Below, piece after piece: positions 5,527 through 13,455 of a stretch of DNA of 33,227 nucleotides (position 1 is the first letter of the stretch; each line of letters begins with the position of its first letter). Where the stretch lies: NCBI GenBank assembly GCA_019418625.1, contig DYBL01000075.1, positions 1 through 33,227 of the forward strand. The letters are read 5' to 3'. Source of the DNA: Clostridiales bacterium. Its GTDB lineage: Bacteria; Bacillota; Clostridia; Oscillospirales; Oscillospiraceae. Position numbers and translations under genes: made by a program. The notes beneath the pieces were generated by a model. That model was not told the origin of the DNA, made no database searches, and saw nothing but the letters and a program-made list of their open reading frames with translations.

Positions 5527-7785
5527 ATGGATCAACGAAGCGAAACGAAGATCATCCACACCATGGGCCGCAACAACTGCGGCGGCCGGTGTATCATCCA
5601 CGCCCATGTGCGGGATGGGCAGATCGAAAAGCTGACCACGGATACGCCGCAGGCGGCAGGGGACGATGTGCCCCTTTGCGCCTGCGTCCGGGGACTGAAC
5701 TATCATAAGACCTTTCTGGGCCCCGACCGGCTCCGCTACCCCATGAAGCGGATAGGCCGGCGGGGCGAGGGAAAATTCCAGCGCATCAGCTGGGAGGAGG
5801 CCACGGACCTCATTGCCCGGGAGTGGGTGCGCATCCGGGACACCTACGGCCCCGGCTCCCGCTATGTGAACTACGCCACCGGCATCAGCGCCGCCATCAG
5901 CGGCAGCGGTCTGGCCAAGCGCCTTTTGAAGCTGGACGGCGGGTACCTGGGCTATTACAACAGCTACTCCACCGCCTGCATCCGCAAGGCAACGGACCTG
6001 ATGTACGGTACCTGCGAGACGGGCAACAGCCTCAGCGACTGGCTGAACAGCAATCTCATCATCCTCTGGGGCCACAACCCGGCGGAGACGAAATTTGACA
6101 GCCAGACCATGTACTATCTGCGCCGGGCCCGGAAGAAGGGGATCCCCATCATCGTGGTGGACCCCCGCCGCAACGACACGGCGGAGCAGCTTGGGGCCGA
6201 GTGGATCCCCCTGCGGCCCGCCACGGACGCGGCGCTGCTGGATGCCATGGCCTATGTGATCGTGGAAGAGGGATTGCAGGACCAGGACTTCCTGGACCGC
6301 TGCTGCCTGGGCTTCGACAAGGCCCACATGCCCGAGGGCGTGGACCCATCCGAATGCGTGCTGTCCTACCTTACCGGCGAGAAAGACGGCGTGCCCAAAA
6401 CGCCGGAATGGGCGGAGGCTATCACCGGCGTCCCGGCCGCAGCCATCCGCTCCCTGGCCATCCGCTACGCTACGGCTCGGCCCGCGGCGCTGGTGCAGGG
6501 CTTCGGCGCCCAGCGCCATGCCTACGGCGAGCAGGGGGCCCGGGGCGGCATATTGCTTGCCTGCATGACCGGCAACGTGGGCGTCTGCGGCGGCTGGGCC
6601 TGCGGCAGCGGTCTTTGCACCCAGCACCCCTGGGTGGACATGCCGGACGTGCCAAACCCCTATCCCATGGAGATCCCCACGTACCTGTGGACAGAGGCGG
6701 TGGTGCGTGGCCATGAGCTGACGGCGCTGGACGGCGTCACCGGCGGTGAGCGGCTGCAAAGCGACATCAAGATGATCTTGAACCTGGCGGGCAACTGCCT
6801 TATCAACCAGCACGGGGACATCAACCGCACGGCGGAGATCCTGCGGGATACCTCCAAGTGCGAGTTCATCGTATGCAGCGACCTCTTTATGACGGCCAGT
6901 GCCAAGTTTGCCGACGTATTGCTGCCGGGCGTTTCCATGTTCGAGGGAGAGAACATCACCCAGCCCTGGCAGTACGGAGACTTTGTGGGCTTCAACAACC
7001 AGGTGATCGAGCCCATGTACGAGGGACGGTTTGAGTACGACTGGCTCAGCGAGGTGGCGGAGAAGATCGGCCTCGGGCCCCAGTTCACCGAAGGCCGCAC
7101 CCTGGGCCAGTGGCTGGAATGGTGCTACGAGGATTTACGGCGCAAGGAGCCGGAGCTGCCGGACTATGGGACATTCAAAGAGGCGGGCATCTGGCGCTAC
7201 AAAAATACCCCCGTGCGCATCGCCTTTGCCGACCAGCGCCGGGACATCGCCCAGCATCCGTTCCCCACGCCCAGCGGAAAGGTGGAGCTGTTCTCCCCGG
7301 AGATCTGGCAAACCAAGTTCCGGGATTTCATGCCCGCCATTCCCCGGTACGTGGACCCGCCGGAGGGACCGAACGATCCCCTGCGGGAACAGTATCCCCT
7401 CCAGCTGATCGGCTGGCACACCAAGCGCCGCTGTCACTCCATCCACGACAATAACCTGGCCATGCACGCCATCGATCCCCAGGCGCTGTGGATACATCCC
7501 AAGGACGCGCAGGCCCGGGGCATCACCGAAGGACAGCAGGTGCTCATCTGGAACGACCGGGGCCGGGTGCAGATCGGCGCCCACCTGACGGAGAGGATCA
7601 TGCCCGGCGTGGTGGCCCTCTCCCAGGGGGCCTGGTATGCACCTGATGAAACCGGCACGGACCACGGCGGCTGCATCAACGTGCTTACCTCCCTGCGTCC
7701 TACTCCCTATGCCCGGGGCAACGGCCAGCACACCAATCTGGTGGAAGTGCGTCCGACCGGCCAGCTGGGAGAGGAGGCACCATGA
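5527..7785 (+). CDS. Molybdopterin oxidoreductase, DMSO-reductase (DmsA-like) family, apparently cytoplasmic
   Basis: A 752-residue catalytic subunit binding bis-MGD, of the family reducing S- or N-oxides and similar compounds; the substrate is not predictable. The N-terminal iron-sulfur region reads NNCGGRC (C18, C22) with CACVRG (C51, C53). The first cysteine expected four residues before C18 is Gly14. RLRYPMKRIGRRGEGKFQRISWEEA (68-92) is the DmsA-type signature, and Ser148 in NSYSTA is the likely molybdenum ligand. WGHNPAET, DPRRNDTA and the C-terminal molydopterin-dinucleotide domain (about 630-750) are present. The ATG chosen has AGGTGA upstream; no twin-arginine signal appears there or in the longer frame from 5386. 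No DmsB/DmsC partner follows. The stop overlaps mobB (ATGA). Confidence 0.9.
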   Translation: MDQRSETKIIHTMGRNNCGGRCIIHAHVRDGQIEKLTTDTPQAAGDDVPLCACVRGLNYHKTFLGPDRLRYPMKRIGRRGEGKFQRISWEEATDLIAREWVRIRDTYGPGSRYVNYATGISAAISGSGLAKRLLKLDGGYLGYYNSYSTACIRKATDLMYGTCETGNSLSDWLNSNLIILWGHNPAETKFDSQTMYYLRRARKKGIPIIVVDPRRNDTAEQLGAEWIPLRPATDAALLDAMAYVIVEEGLQDQDFLDRCCLGFDKAHMPEGVDPSECVLSYLTGEKDGVPKTPEWAEAITGVPAAAIRSLAIRYATARPAALVQGFGAQRHAYGEQGARGGILLACMTGNVGVCGGWACGSGLCTQHPWVDMPDVPNPYPMEIPTYLWTEAVVRGHELTALDGVTGGERLQSDIKMILNLAGNCLINQHGDINRTAEILRDTSKCEFIVCSDLFMTASAKFADVLLPGVSMFEGENITQPWQYGDFVGFNNQVIEPMYEGRFEYDWLSEVAEKIGLGPQFTEGRTLGQWLEWCYEDLRRKEPELPDYGTFKEAGIWRYKNTPVRIAFADQRRDIAQHPFPTPSGKVELFSPEIWQTKFRDFMPAIPRYVDPPEGPNDPLREQYPLQLIGWHTKRRCHSIHDNNLAMHAIDPQALWIHPKDAQARGITEGQQVLIWNDRGRVQIGAHLTERIMPGVVALSQGAWYAPDETGTDHGGCINVLTSLRPTPYARGNGQHTNLVEVRPTGQLGEEAP

Positions 7786-8264
7786 CGGAGGTGTACGTGT
7801 TCGCCGCCTGGTCCGGCACAGGCAAGACGGCATATCTGGAGAGGCTCCTTCCCTGTGTGAACCAATTGGGGCTGACGGCGGCGGTGGTGAAGCACGATGT
7901 CCACGGCCTTGTCCTGGACCGGCCCGGGAAAGACTCCCACCGGCTTTTTGCTGCCGGGGCGGAGGCCACGGCAGTGGTGTGCGGCGGGGAAGTGCTGCTG
8001 CACCGCCGCAGCCAGCCCACGCTGGAGGAGGTGCTGGCACTGCTGCCGCCCACGGATCTGGTGCTGGTGGAGGGATTCAAGCAATCGCATTTCCCCAAGA
8101 TCGCCATTTACCGCGCCGGGGCGGGAAAGCCTCTGGCGGCGGAGCCGGAGGAGTGCCTGGCGGTGGTGACGGACACGGCGCTGGACGTGCCCTGTCCCCA
8201 GTTCCCACTGGACGAGCCGGCGGCTCTGGCGGCGTTTCTGGCGGCACAGCACGCCGGCGGATAA
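7782..8264 (+). CDS. mobB: Molybdopterin-guanine dinucleotide biosynthesis adaptor MobB
   Basis: A 160-residue P-loop GTP-binding protein that assists MobA in attaching GMP to molybdopterin. The Walker A region is AAWSGTGKT (residues 8-16), where the usual first Gly is Ala9. VVKHDVHG (about 35-42) and the GKDSHRLFAAGA motif (about 48-59) are MobB hallmarks, as is DLVLVEGFKQSHFPKIAIYR (about 90-109). The ATG overlaps the stop of the molybdoenzyme (ATGA), so cofactor maturation is translationally coupled to its likely client. MobA itself is not in the window. The C-terminus is somewhat short but complete. Confidence 0.93.
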   Translation: MTEVYVFAAWSGTGKTAYLERLLPCVNQLGLTAAVVKHDVHGLVLDRPGKDSHRLFAAGAEATAVVCGGEVLLHRRSQPTLEEVLALLPPTDLVLVEGFKQSHFPKIAIYRAGAGKPLAAEPEECLAVVTDTALDVPCPQFPLDEPAALAAFLAAQHAGG

Positions 8265-8287
8265 GGAGCAGGGTATACAGAATATGG

Positions 8288-8324
8288 AAAAAGAGAAATA
8301 CCCCCGTGGGTATTGCTCTTTTTT
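8288..8324 (+). terminator. Terminator after mobB, with a CsoR-box-like stem
   Basis: AAAAAGAG-A-AATACCC, CCGT loop, GGGTATT-G-CTCTTTTTT: an A-G mismatch inside an otherwise continuous stem, with a U-run. The stem core AATACCC...GGGTATT also resembles a copper-repressor operator (see findings). Confidence 0.85.
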
Positions 8325-8336
8325 GCGCAGATGCTA

Positions 8337-8365
8337 TTGACATATACCCTGTGGGGGTATATAAT
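8337..8365 (+). promoter_or_regulatory. csoR-copA promoter with embedded CsoR operator
   Basis: Consensus TTGACA (8337-8342), 17-base spacer, TATAAT (8360-8365). The spacer and -10 contain TATACCCTGTGGGGGTATA (8343-8361), matching the pseudo-palindromic CsoR box known from Bacillus copZA. Repressor bound here would block RNA polymerase directly, and Cu(I) would release it. Predicted leader is about 20 bases. Confidence 0.9.
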
Positions 8366-8391
8366 GCGGCACAGAAAGCGAGGGATCGGCC

Positions 8392-8688
8392 ATGGAGACT
8401 TGCGGCTGTCACAGAACGAAAGAGCGGTCGGAGGAGGAGTACAAGCATCTCATCCACCGGCTCAACCGGATCGAGGGCCAGATCCGGGGCATCCGGGGCA
8501 TGGTGGAAAAAAGCGCCTACTGCCCGGACATCCTGGCCCAGGTGGCCGCGGCCAACGCGGCCCTCAACGCCTTCAGCAAGGAGCTGCTGGCAAACCACAT
8601 CAAAACCTGCGTGGCACAGGACATCCGCGCAGGGAAGGACGAGACCATTGACGAGCTGCTGGTGACGCTGCGCAAGCTGATGAAGTGA
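8392..8688 (+). CDS. csoR: Copper-sensing transcriptional repressor CsoR
   Basis: A 98-residue all-helical repressor of the CsoR/DUF156 family. The Cu(I) ligand triad is visible as C44 (AYCPDI), H69 and C73 (NHIKTC). LNRIEGQIRGIRGMVE (about 24-39) is the DNA-contacting helix. An extra N-terminal C4-G-C6-H7 is seen in some Clostridia members and may bind metal too. It sits directly behind a promoter containing a CsoR box and 25 bases before copA, so it is almost certainly autoregulated and represses copA when copper is low. The start has only a weak GAGGGA ribosome site, consistent with low repressor output. Confidence 0.93.
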   Translation: METCGCHRTKERSEEEYKHLIHRLNRIEGQIRGIRGMVEKSAYCPDILAQVAAANAALNAFSKELLANHIKTCVAQDIRAGKDETIDELLVTLRKLMK

Positions 8689-8713
8689 GCGGCCCACCGC
8701 ACAGGAGGTAAGG

Positions 8714-11221
8714 ATGGAACAATATCAGGTCACGGGCATGAGCTGCGCCGCATGCAGCGCCCGTGTGGAAAAAGCGGTATCGAAGGTGCCGGGGGTCACG
8801 GGGTGCTCCGTGAGCCTTCTGACCAACTCCATGGGGGTGGAGGGAAGCGCCGATCCGTCGGCCATCATCGCCGCTGTGGAGCAGGCGGGCTACGGTGCCG
8901 CGGTCAAGGGCACGGCGGAAGCAGCGCCGTCCCCCGCAGCCGGGGAGGAGGCCCTGGCGGATCATGAGACGCCCCGCCTGAAGCGGCGGCTTTTTGCATC
9001 CCTTGGATTTTTGCTGGTGCTCATGTATCTTTCCATGGGACACACTATGTGGGGCTGGCCCCTGCCGTCATTTTTTGCGGCGAACCCGGCGGCGCTGGGG
9101 CTTGCCCAGCTGCTGCTGACGGCGGCGGTCATGGTCATCAACCAGCGGTTTTTCATCAGCGGTTTCCGGGGGCTTTTGCACCGCGCGCCCAATATGGATA
9201 CGCTGGTGGCGCTGGGGTCCGGGGCGTCCTTTGTGTATAGCGTGTACGCCCTGTTCGCCCTGACCGCGGCGCAGACCCGGGGAGATGGCGCTGCTGCCAT
9301 GGGGTATCTCCATGAGTTCTATTTTGAATCGGCAGCCATGATCCTCACCCTCATCACCGTAGGCAAGATGCTGGAGGCCCGCTCCAAGGGCAAGACCACC
9401 GACGCCCTCAAGGGGCTCATGCGCCTGACGCCCAAGACGGCCTGCGTGGTGCGCGACGGCGCGGAGCAGACCATCCCGGTTGGGCAGGTGCGCCGGGGCG
9501 ACGTATTTCTGGTTCGGCCCGGCGAGAGCATCCCGGTAGACGGTGTGGTGGTGGAGGGCGAGAGCGCTGTGGACGAGTCCGCCCTCACCGGCGAGAGCAT
9601 CCCGGTAGATAAAGCGGCTGGAGACGGCGTGTCCGCCGCCACGGTGAACCGCTCCGGGTTCCTCCGGTGCGAGGCCACCCGGGTGGGGGAGGACACTACC
9701 CTGGCCCAGATCATCCGCATGGTCAGCGACGCGGCGGCCACCAAGGCCCCCATCGCCAAGGTGGCCGACCGGGTGTCCGGCGTGTTTGTGCCGGTAGTCA
9801 TGGCCATCGCCGCCGTCACCACAGTGGTGTGGCTGCTCACCGGCCAGAGTGTGGGCTTTGCTCTGGCCCGAGGCATCTCCGTGCTGGTGATCTCCTGCCC
9901 CTGCGCCCTGGGCCTTGCCACGCCGGTGGCCATCATGGTGGGCAGCGGTATGGGCGCCAAAAACGGCATCCTCTTCAAAACGGCCGTCTCCCTGGAGGAG
10001 ATGGGCAAGGTGAACATCGTGGCCCTGGACAAAACCGGCACCATCACCAGCGGCCAGCCTGCCGTCACCGATGTGCTGACGGCGGAGGGTGTCACAGAAG
10101 GGGAACTGCTGGGTGCGGCCTACGCGCTGGAAGCGTGCAGCGAGCATCCCCTGGCCGGTGCGGTTTTGCGTCTGGCGGAGGAGCGGCAGCTCCCGCTGGA
10201 GAAGGTGGAGGGCTTCCAGGCCCTGCCCGGCAGCGGCCTTACTGCCCGATTGAATGGAGCGGCGCTCTGGGGCGGCAGCATGGACTTCATCGGCGGCCGG
10301 GTACATGTGGACGAGGCGCTGCGCCATGGGGCGGAGAGACTGGCGGGCGAGGGCAAGACCCCGCTGCTCTTTGCCCGGGATGAAACGCTGCTGGGCATCA
10401 TCGCCGTGGCGGACGTCATTAAAGAGGACAGCGGCGAGGCAGTCCGGCAGCTGAAGAACATGGGCGTGCGGGTGGTCATGCTCACCGGCGACAACGAGCG
10501 CACCGCCCGGGCCATCGGCGCCCAGGCGGGCGTGGACGAGGTGGTGGCCGGTGTGCTGCCCGACGGAAAGGAGCAGGTGATCCGGGATCTGCAGCGCCAG
10601 GGAAAGGTAGCCATGGTGGGCGACGGCATCAACGACGCCCCGGCCCTGACCCGGGCGGACATCGGCGTGGCCATCGGCGCCGGCGCGGACGTGGCGGTGG
10701 ACGCGGCGGACGTGGTGCTGGTGAAAAGCCGTCTGAGCGACGTGCCCGCGGCCATCCGCCTGAGCCGGGCGGCCCTCAGAAACATCCACGAGAACCTCTT
10801 CTGGGCGTTTTTCTACAACGTGGTGGGCATTCCTCTGGCGGCAGGTGTTTGGATTCCCCTGACCGGCTGGCAGCTGAGCCCCATGTTCGGCGCGGCGGCC
10901 ATGAGCCTTTCCAGCTTCTGCGTGGTGAGCAACGCCCTGCGGCTGAACCTCTTTGATGTGCACAGTGCGAAAAAAGACCATAAAATCAAACAAAAAAAGG
11001 AGAAAAAGACCATGGAAAAGACGATGAAGATCGAGGGTATGATGTGCGGCCACTGTGAGGCCCGGGTGAAAAAGTGCCTGGAGGCTGTCTCCGGCGTGGA
11101 GGAGGCCGTGGTGAGCCATGAGCAGGGCACCGCCGTGGTGCGCATGAGCGCGCCTGTTGCCGACGATACCCTCCGGGCGGCGGTGGAGGCCCAGGATTAC
11201 AAGGTGCTCTCCATCAGCTGA
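8714..11221 (+). CDS. copA: Copper-exporting P1B-type ATPase CopA with a metal-binding domain at each end
   Basis: 835 residues. The N-terminal HMA domain carries MSCAAC (C11, C14). Then come transmembrane helices from about residue 95, the actuator loop with TGES (about 295), the ion-binding ISCPCALG (CPC near 396), the phosphorylation site DKTGT (near 438), and the hinge VGDGINDAP (near 640). A second complete HMA domain with MMCGHC (C778, C781) forms the last 69 residues, after a Lys-rich linker (KKDHKIKQKKEKK). Typical bacterial CopA proteins place extra HMA domains at the N-terminus, so this looks like an in-frame fusion with the chaperone CopZ. The ribosome site is AGGAGG. It exports Cu(I) from the cytoplasm and is controlled with csoR. 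Confidence 0.95.
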   Translation: MEQYQVTGMSCAACSARVEKAVSKVPGVTGCSVSLLTNSMGVEGSADPSAIIAAVEQAGYGAAVKGTAEAAPSPAAGEEALADHETPRLKRRLFASLGFLLVLMYLSMGHTMWGWPLPSFFAANPAALGLAQLLLTAAVMVINQRFFISGFRGLLHRAPNMDTLVALGSGASFVYSVYALFALTAAQTRGDGAAAMGYLHEFYFESAAMILTLITVGKMLEARSKGKTTDALKGLMRLTPKTACVVRDGAEQTIPVGQVRRGDVFLVRPGESIPVDGVVVEGESAVDESALTGESIPVDKAAGDGVSAATVNRSGFLRCEATRVGEDTTLAQIIRMVSDAAATKAPIAKVADRVSGVFVPVVMAIAAVTTVVWLLTGQSVGFALARGISVLVISCPCALGLATPVAIMVGSGMGAKNGILFKTAVSLEEMGKVNIVALDKTGTITSGQPAVTDVLTAEGVTEGELLGAAYALEACSEHPLAGAVLRLAEERQLPLEKVEGFQALPGSGLTARLNGAALWGGSMDFIGGRVHVDEALRHGAERLAGEGKTPLLFARDETLLGIIAVADVIKEDSGEAVRQLKNMGVRVVMLTGDNERTARAIGAQAGVDEVVAGVLPDGKEQVIRDLQRQGKVAMVGDGINDAPALTRADIGVAIGAGADVAVDAADVVLVKSRLSDVPAAIRLSRAALRNIHENLFWAFFYNVVGIPLAAGVWIPLTGWQLSPMFGAAAMSLSSFCVVSNALRLNLFDVHSAKKDHKIKQKKEKKTMEKTMKIEGMMCGHCEARVKKCLEAVSGVEEAVVSHEQGTAVVRMSAPVADDTLRAAVEAQDYKVLSIS
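11012..11221 (+). other. Possible independently translated CopZ-like chaperone inside copA
   Basis: An in-frame ATG at copA codon 767 has AAGGAG nine bases upstream inside an A-rich stretch unlike the surrounding GC-rich coding sequence. Initiation here would give a 69-residue free CopZ-like protein (MMCGHC near its start). This is visible as sequence, but use of the start is inferred. Confidence 0.5.
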
Positions 11222-11228
11222 AAAGACA

Positions 11229-11267
11229 GGGAGGAGCCGCCGACCGTGCGGCTCCTCCCATTTATTT
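11229..11267 (+). terminator. Terminator after copA
   Basis: A perfect 12-bp stem GGGAGGAGCCGC / GCGGCTCCTCCC with a 7-base loop, followed by ATTTATTT, starting eight bases after the copA stop. Confidence 0.88.
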
Positions 11268-11357
11268 CCGGCGGCGGGGGAGGAAAATGAAGCTGCTGGA
11301 ATGGGAAAAAACCGCGATTTTGGGGAGAAGATGTGGAAAAAGAGGGAAAACCATGGC

Positions 11358-11386
11358 TTGACAACCAGGGGGTATACCTTTATGAT
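11358..11386 (+). promoter_or_regulatory. Promoter of the TrmH-family methylase operon, with a partial CsoR-like half-site
   Basis: TTGACA (11358-11363), 17-base spacer, TATGAT (11381-11386). The spacer contains AGGGGGTATACC, whose GGGGGTATA equals the right half of the csoR operator; the left half is degenerate (ACAACC). Copper control of this promoter is possible but weakly supported. Confidence 0.7.
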
Positions 11387-11407
11387 AAAGAACACATATC
11401 AACAGAC

Positions 11408-11426
11408 AGGGGGACCGTGTCCCCCT
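11408..11426 (+). promoter_or_regulatory. Strong hairpin in the methylase leader
   Basis: A perfect 8-bp stem AGGGGGAC / GTCCCCCT with a CGT loop, about 15 bases after the predicted transcript start. There is no U-run, so it is not a simple terminator. It may stabilise the 5' end or limit ribosome access. Confidence 0.5.
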
Positions 11427-11454
11427 ATTTCCCGTGGAAAGGGGGCGTGAAGAG

Positions 11455-12216
11455 ATGGAGATGATTACCAGCCGCAGCAATCCGCTTTGTACCCATCTGC
11501 GCAAGCTCTCCGCCTCCGGCGCCTATCGCCGCAGGTGCGGAGAGTTTCTTTGCGACAGCCCCAAGCTGCTGGCAGAGGCTCTGACCCACGGCGCGGCGGT
11601 GCACACGGTGGTGGCGACGCCCTCCGTCACGCTGCCGCCACTGCCGGAGGGCGTGCGGGCGGTGCAGGTGCCGGAGGATGTGATGGCGTCCGTCTCCCCG
11701 GCGCAGACGCCCCAGGGCGTTTTGTCCGTGTGCGCCATGACGCCCCAGAGCGTACCTGCCAAGCTGGAGGGGGCTGTCTACATGGTGCTGGACGGCGTGC
11801 AGGATCCCGGCAACGTGGGCACCATCCTGCGCACGGCGGATGCGCTGGGCGCCGACGGCGTCTTTTTGCTTCCTGGCTGCGCCGATCTCTATAATCCCAA
11901 GACGGTCCGGGCCACCATGGGCGCTGTGTTCCGTCTGAGCGCCTGGACCGCGGAGCCTCAGGTCCTGCGGGAACTGCTGGATGCAAGCGGCATCCCTCTC
12001 TACGGCGCCGCGCTGCGCGAGGACACCGTGGACGCACGAGACGTGGATTACGATCGCTGCGCCCTGGCCATCGGCAGCGAGGGGCGGGGCCTTTCCGAGA
12101 CCATGCTCTCTTTGTGCGACCGGACCATCCGCATCCCCATGCGGGCGCGGTGTGAGTCCCTCAACGCCGCCGCCGCGGCCACCGTACTTTTGTGGGAAGC
12201 GGCCAGAGGCCGATGA
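11455..12216 (+). CDS. TrmH/SpoU-family RNA 2'-O-methyltransferase (RlmB-like)
   Basis: 253 residues from the ATG preceded by AAAGGGGG. An N-terminal substrate-binding domain (about 1-95, beginning TSRSNPLCTHLRKL) is followed by the SPOUT knot domain. Its three motifs are clear: motif 1 DPGNVGTILRTADALG (about 111-126), motif 2 LAIGSEGRGLSE (about 204-215), and motif 3 IRIPMRARCESLNAAAAA (about 224-241). Members methylate ribose 2'-OH in 23S rRNA (RlmB, or the TsnR/AviRb-like group) or tRNA; the exact target is not predictable from sequence. It is followed after 15 bases by dprA, and has its own promoter. Confidence 0.88.
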   Translation: MEMITSRSNPLCTHLRKLSASGAYRRRCGEFLCDSPKLLAEALTHGAAVHTVVATPSVTLPPLPEGVRAVQVPEDVMASVSPAQTPQGVLSVCAMTPQSVPAKLEGAVYMVLDGVQDPGNVGTILRTADALGADGVFLLPGCADLYNPKTVRATMGAVFRLSAWTAEPQVLRELLDASGIPLYGAALREDTVDARDVDYDRCALAIGSEGRGLSETMLSLCDRTIRIPMRARCESLNAAAAATVLLWEAARGR

Positions 12217-12231
12217 GAGGAGGCGGGAGAC

Positions 12232-13416
12232 GTGCTGAAATTCTGGATTTGGCTCAGTGAGCTGCGGGGATTGCAGAATCAGACCCGCCTGGCGCTGCTG
12301 CACCACTTCGGCTCTCCCGAAGCGGTCTTTTACGCCGACCGGGAGGAGCTTCTCCTGACCGACGGCATGACGCCGGAGCAGGCGGCGCGTCTAGAAGACC
12401 ACGACCTTGCCGGTGCCCAGAAGATCCTGGGCCGCTGCGAGGAGCTGGGCATCTCACTGCTGACCATTCAGGACGCGGCATATCCCAGAAGACTACTCAA
12501 CATTTACGATCCGCCGTGCCTGCTCTATGTGCGGGGACGGCTCCCTGCCTTTGATGAAGAGGCGGCCGTGGCCGTAGTGGGCACCCGCTCCTGCACCCCC
12601 TACGGCGTTGCCTGCGCGGAAAAGCTGGGCTACGGCATCGCCCGGTGCGGCGGCCTGGTGGTCAGCGGCCTTGCCGCCGGCATCGACAGTGCCGCGCTGC
12701 GCGGCGCCCTCCGCTCTGACGGGCGGGCCGTGGCGGTGCTGGGAAACGGACTGGATGTGGTCTATCCCAGAGAAAACCAGTATCTCTATGAGGACGTGGC
12801 GGCCGCCGGGTGTCTTATCAGCGAGTACCCGCCCGGCACCCGGCCGGTGGGCAGCCACTTCCCCCGGCGCAACCGCATTTTGTCCGGTTTGTCTGTTGCT
12901 GCGCTGGTGGTGGAGGCGCCGGAGCGCAGCGGCGCGCTCATTACCGCCGCTGCCGCCCTGGAACAGGGGCGGGACGTATTTGCCGTGCCCGGCCCCATTG
13001 ACGCGCCCGCCAGCGTCGGGTGCAACCAGCTCATCCGGGACGGCGCGGGACTGGTCAGTGACGCGTGGGACATCCTGCGGGAATACGAGGGCCGTTTCCC
13101 GGAAAAGCTCTGTGCGCCCGGCCAGACAGCGCCCCGGCCCCAGGTGACGGGCTACCAGACCGAAAAAGCAGAGCCGGCCCGGCCGGCAAAGCCCATGGTG
13201 GACCCGGCGGAGCGGGGCCTCACCGACGACCAGACGGCGCTGCTGCGGGCCATGGACGAAGAGACGCCCATGCTGGTGGACGATCTGATCGAGCAGACGG
13301 GCATCCCCGCCCGGCGGGTGCTGTCCGCCCTGACGCTGCTGGAGATCGAAGAACTTGTGACACAGCACAGCGGCAAGCGCTATACCCGCGCTGTGACGCT
13401 TCGTGAATCAATATAA
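12232..13416 (+). CDS. dprA: DNA-protecting/processing protein DprA
   Basis: 394 residues, GTG start with AGGAGG eight bases upstream. The protein loads RecA on incoming single-stranded DNA during transformation and binds ssDNA. The Rossmann-like core shows AVVGTRSCTPYG (about 104-115), SGLAAGIDSAALRGAL (about 144-159), YPRENQYLYED, the GSHFPRRNRILSGLS signature (about 206-220), GALITAAAALEQGRDVFAVPG (about 228-248) and GCNQLIRDGA. A SAM-like N-terminal domain (about 1-70) and a C-terminal winged-helix (DprA-WH, about 320-394) are present, so it is full length. The usual Clostridia neighbour topA follows at 39 bases. Confidence 0.94.
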   Translation: MLKFWIWLSELRGLQNQTRLALLHHFGSPEAVFYADREELLLTDGMTPEQAARLEDHDLAGAQKILGRCEELGISLLTIQDAAYPRRLLNIYDPPCLLYVRGRLPAFDEEAAVAVVGTRSCTPYGVACAEKLGYGIARCGGLVVSGLAAGIDSAALRGALRSDGRAVAVLGNGLDVVYPRENQYLYEDVAAAGCLISEYPPGTRPVGSHFPRRNRILSGLSVAALVVEAPERSGALITAAAALEQGRDVFAVPGPIDAPASVGCNQLIRDGAGLVSDAWDILREYEGRFPEKLCAPGQTAPRPQVTGYQTEKAEPARPAKPMVDPAERGLTDDQTALLRAMDEETPMLVDDLIEQTGIPARRVLSALTLLEIEELVTQHSGKRYTRAVTLRESI

Positions 13417-13455
13417 GGAATCAATACGCGCCCTGCGGGGCGCCTGGAGGTAAGT

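Noticed and set aside
8313..8651. Alternative frame over csoR on the plus strand
   Set aside because: Starts inside the terminator and overlaps all of csoR, whose copper ligands are unambiguous.
11408..11426. Leader hairpin read as a terminator
   Set aside because: No U-run follows; the next bases are ATTTCCCGTGG, and a strong ribosome site and gene follow.
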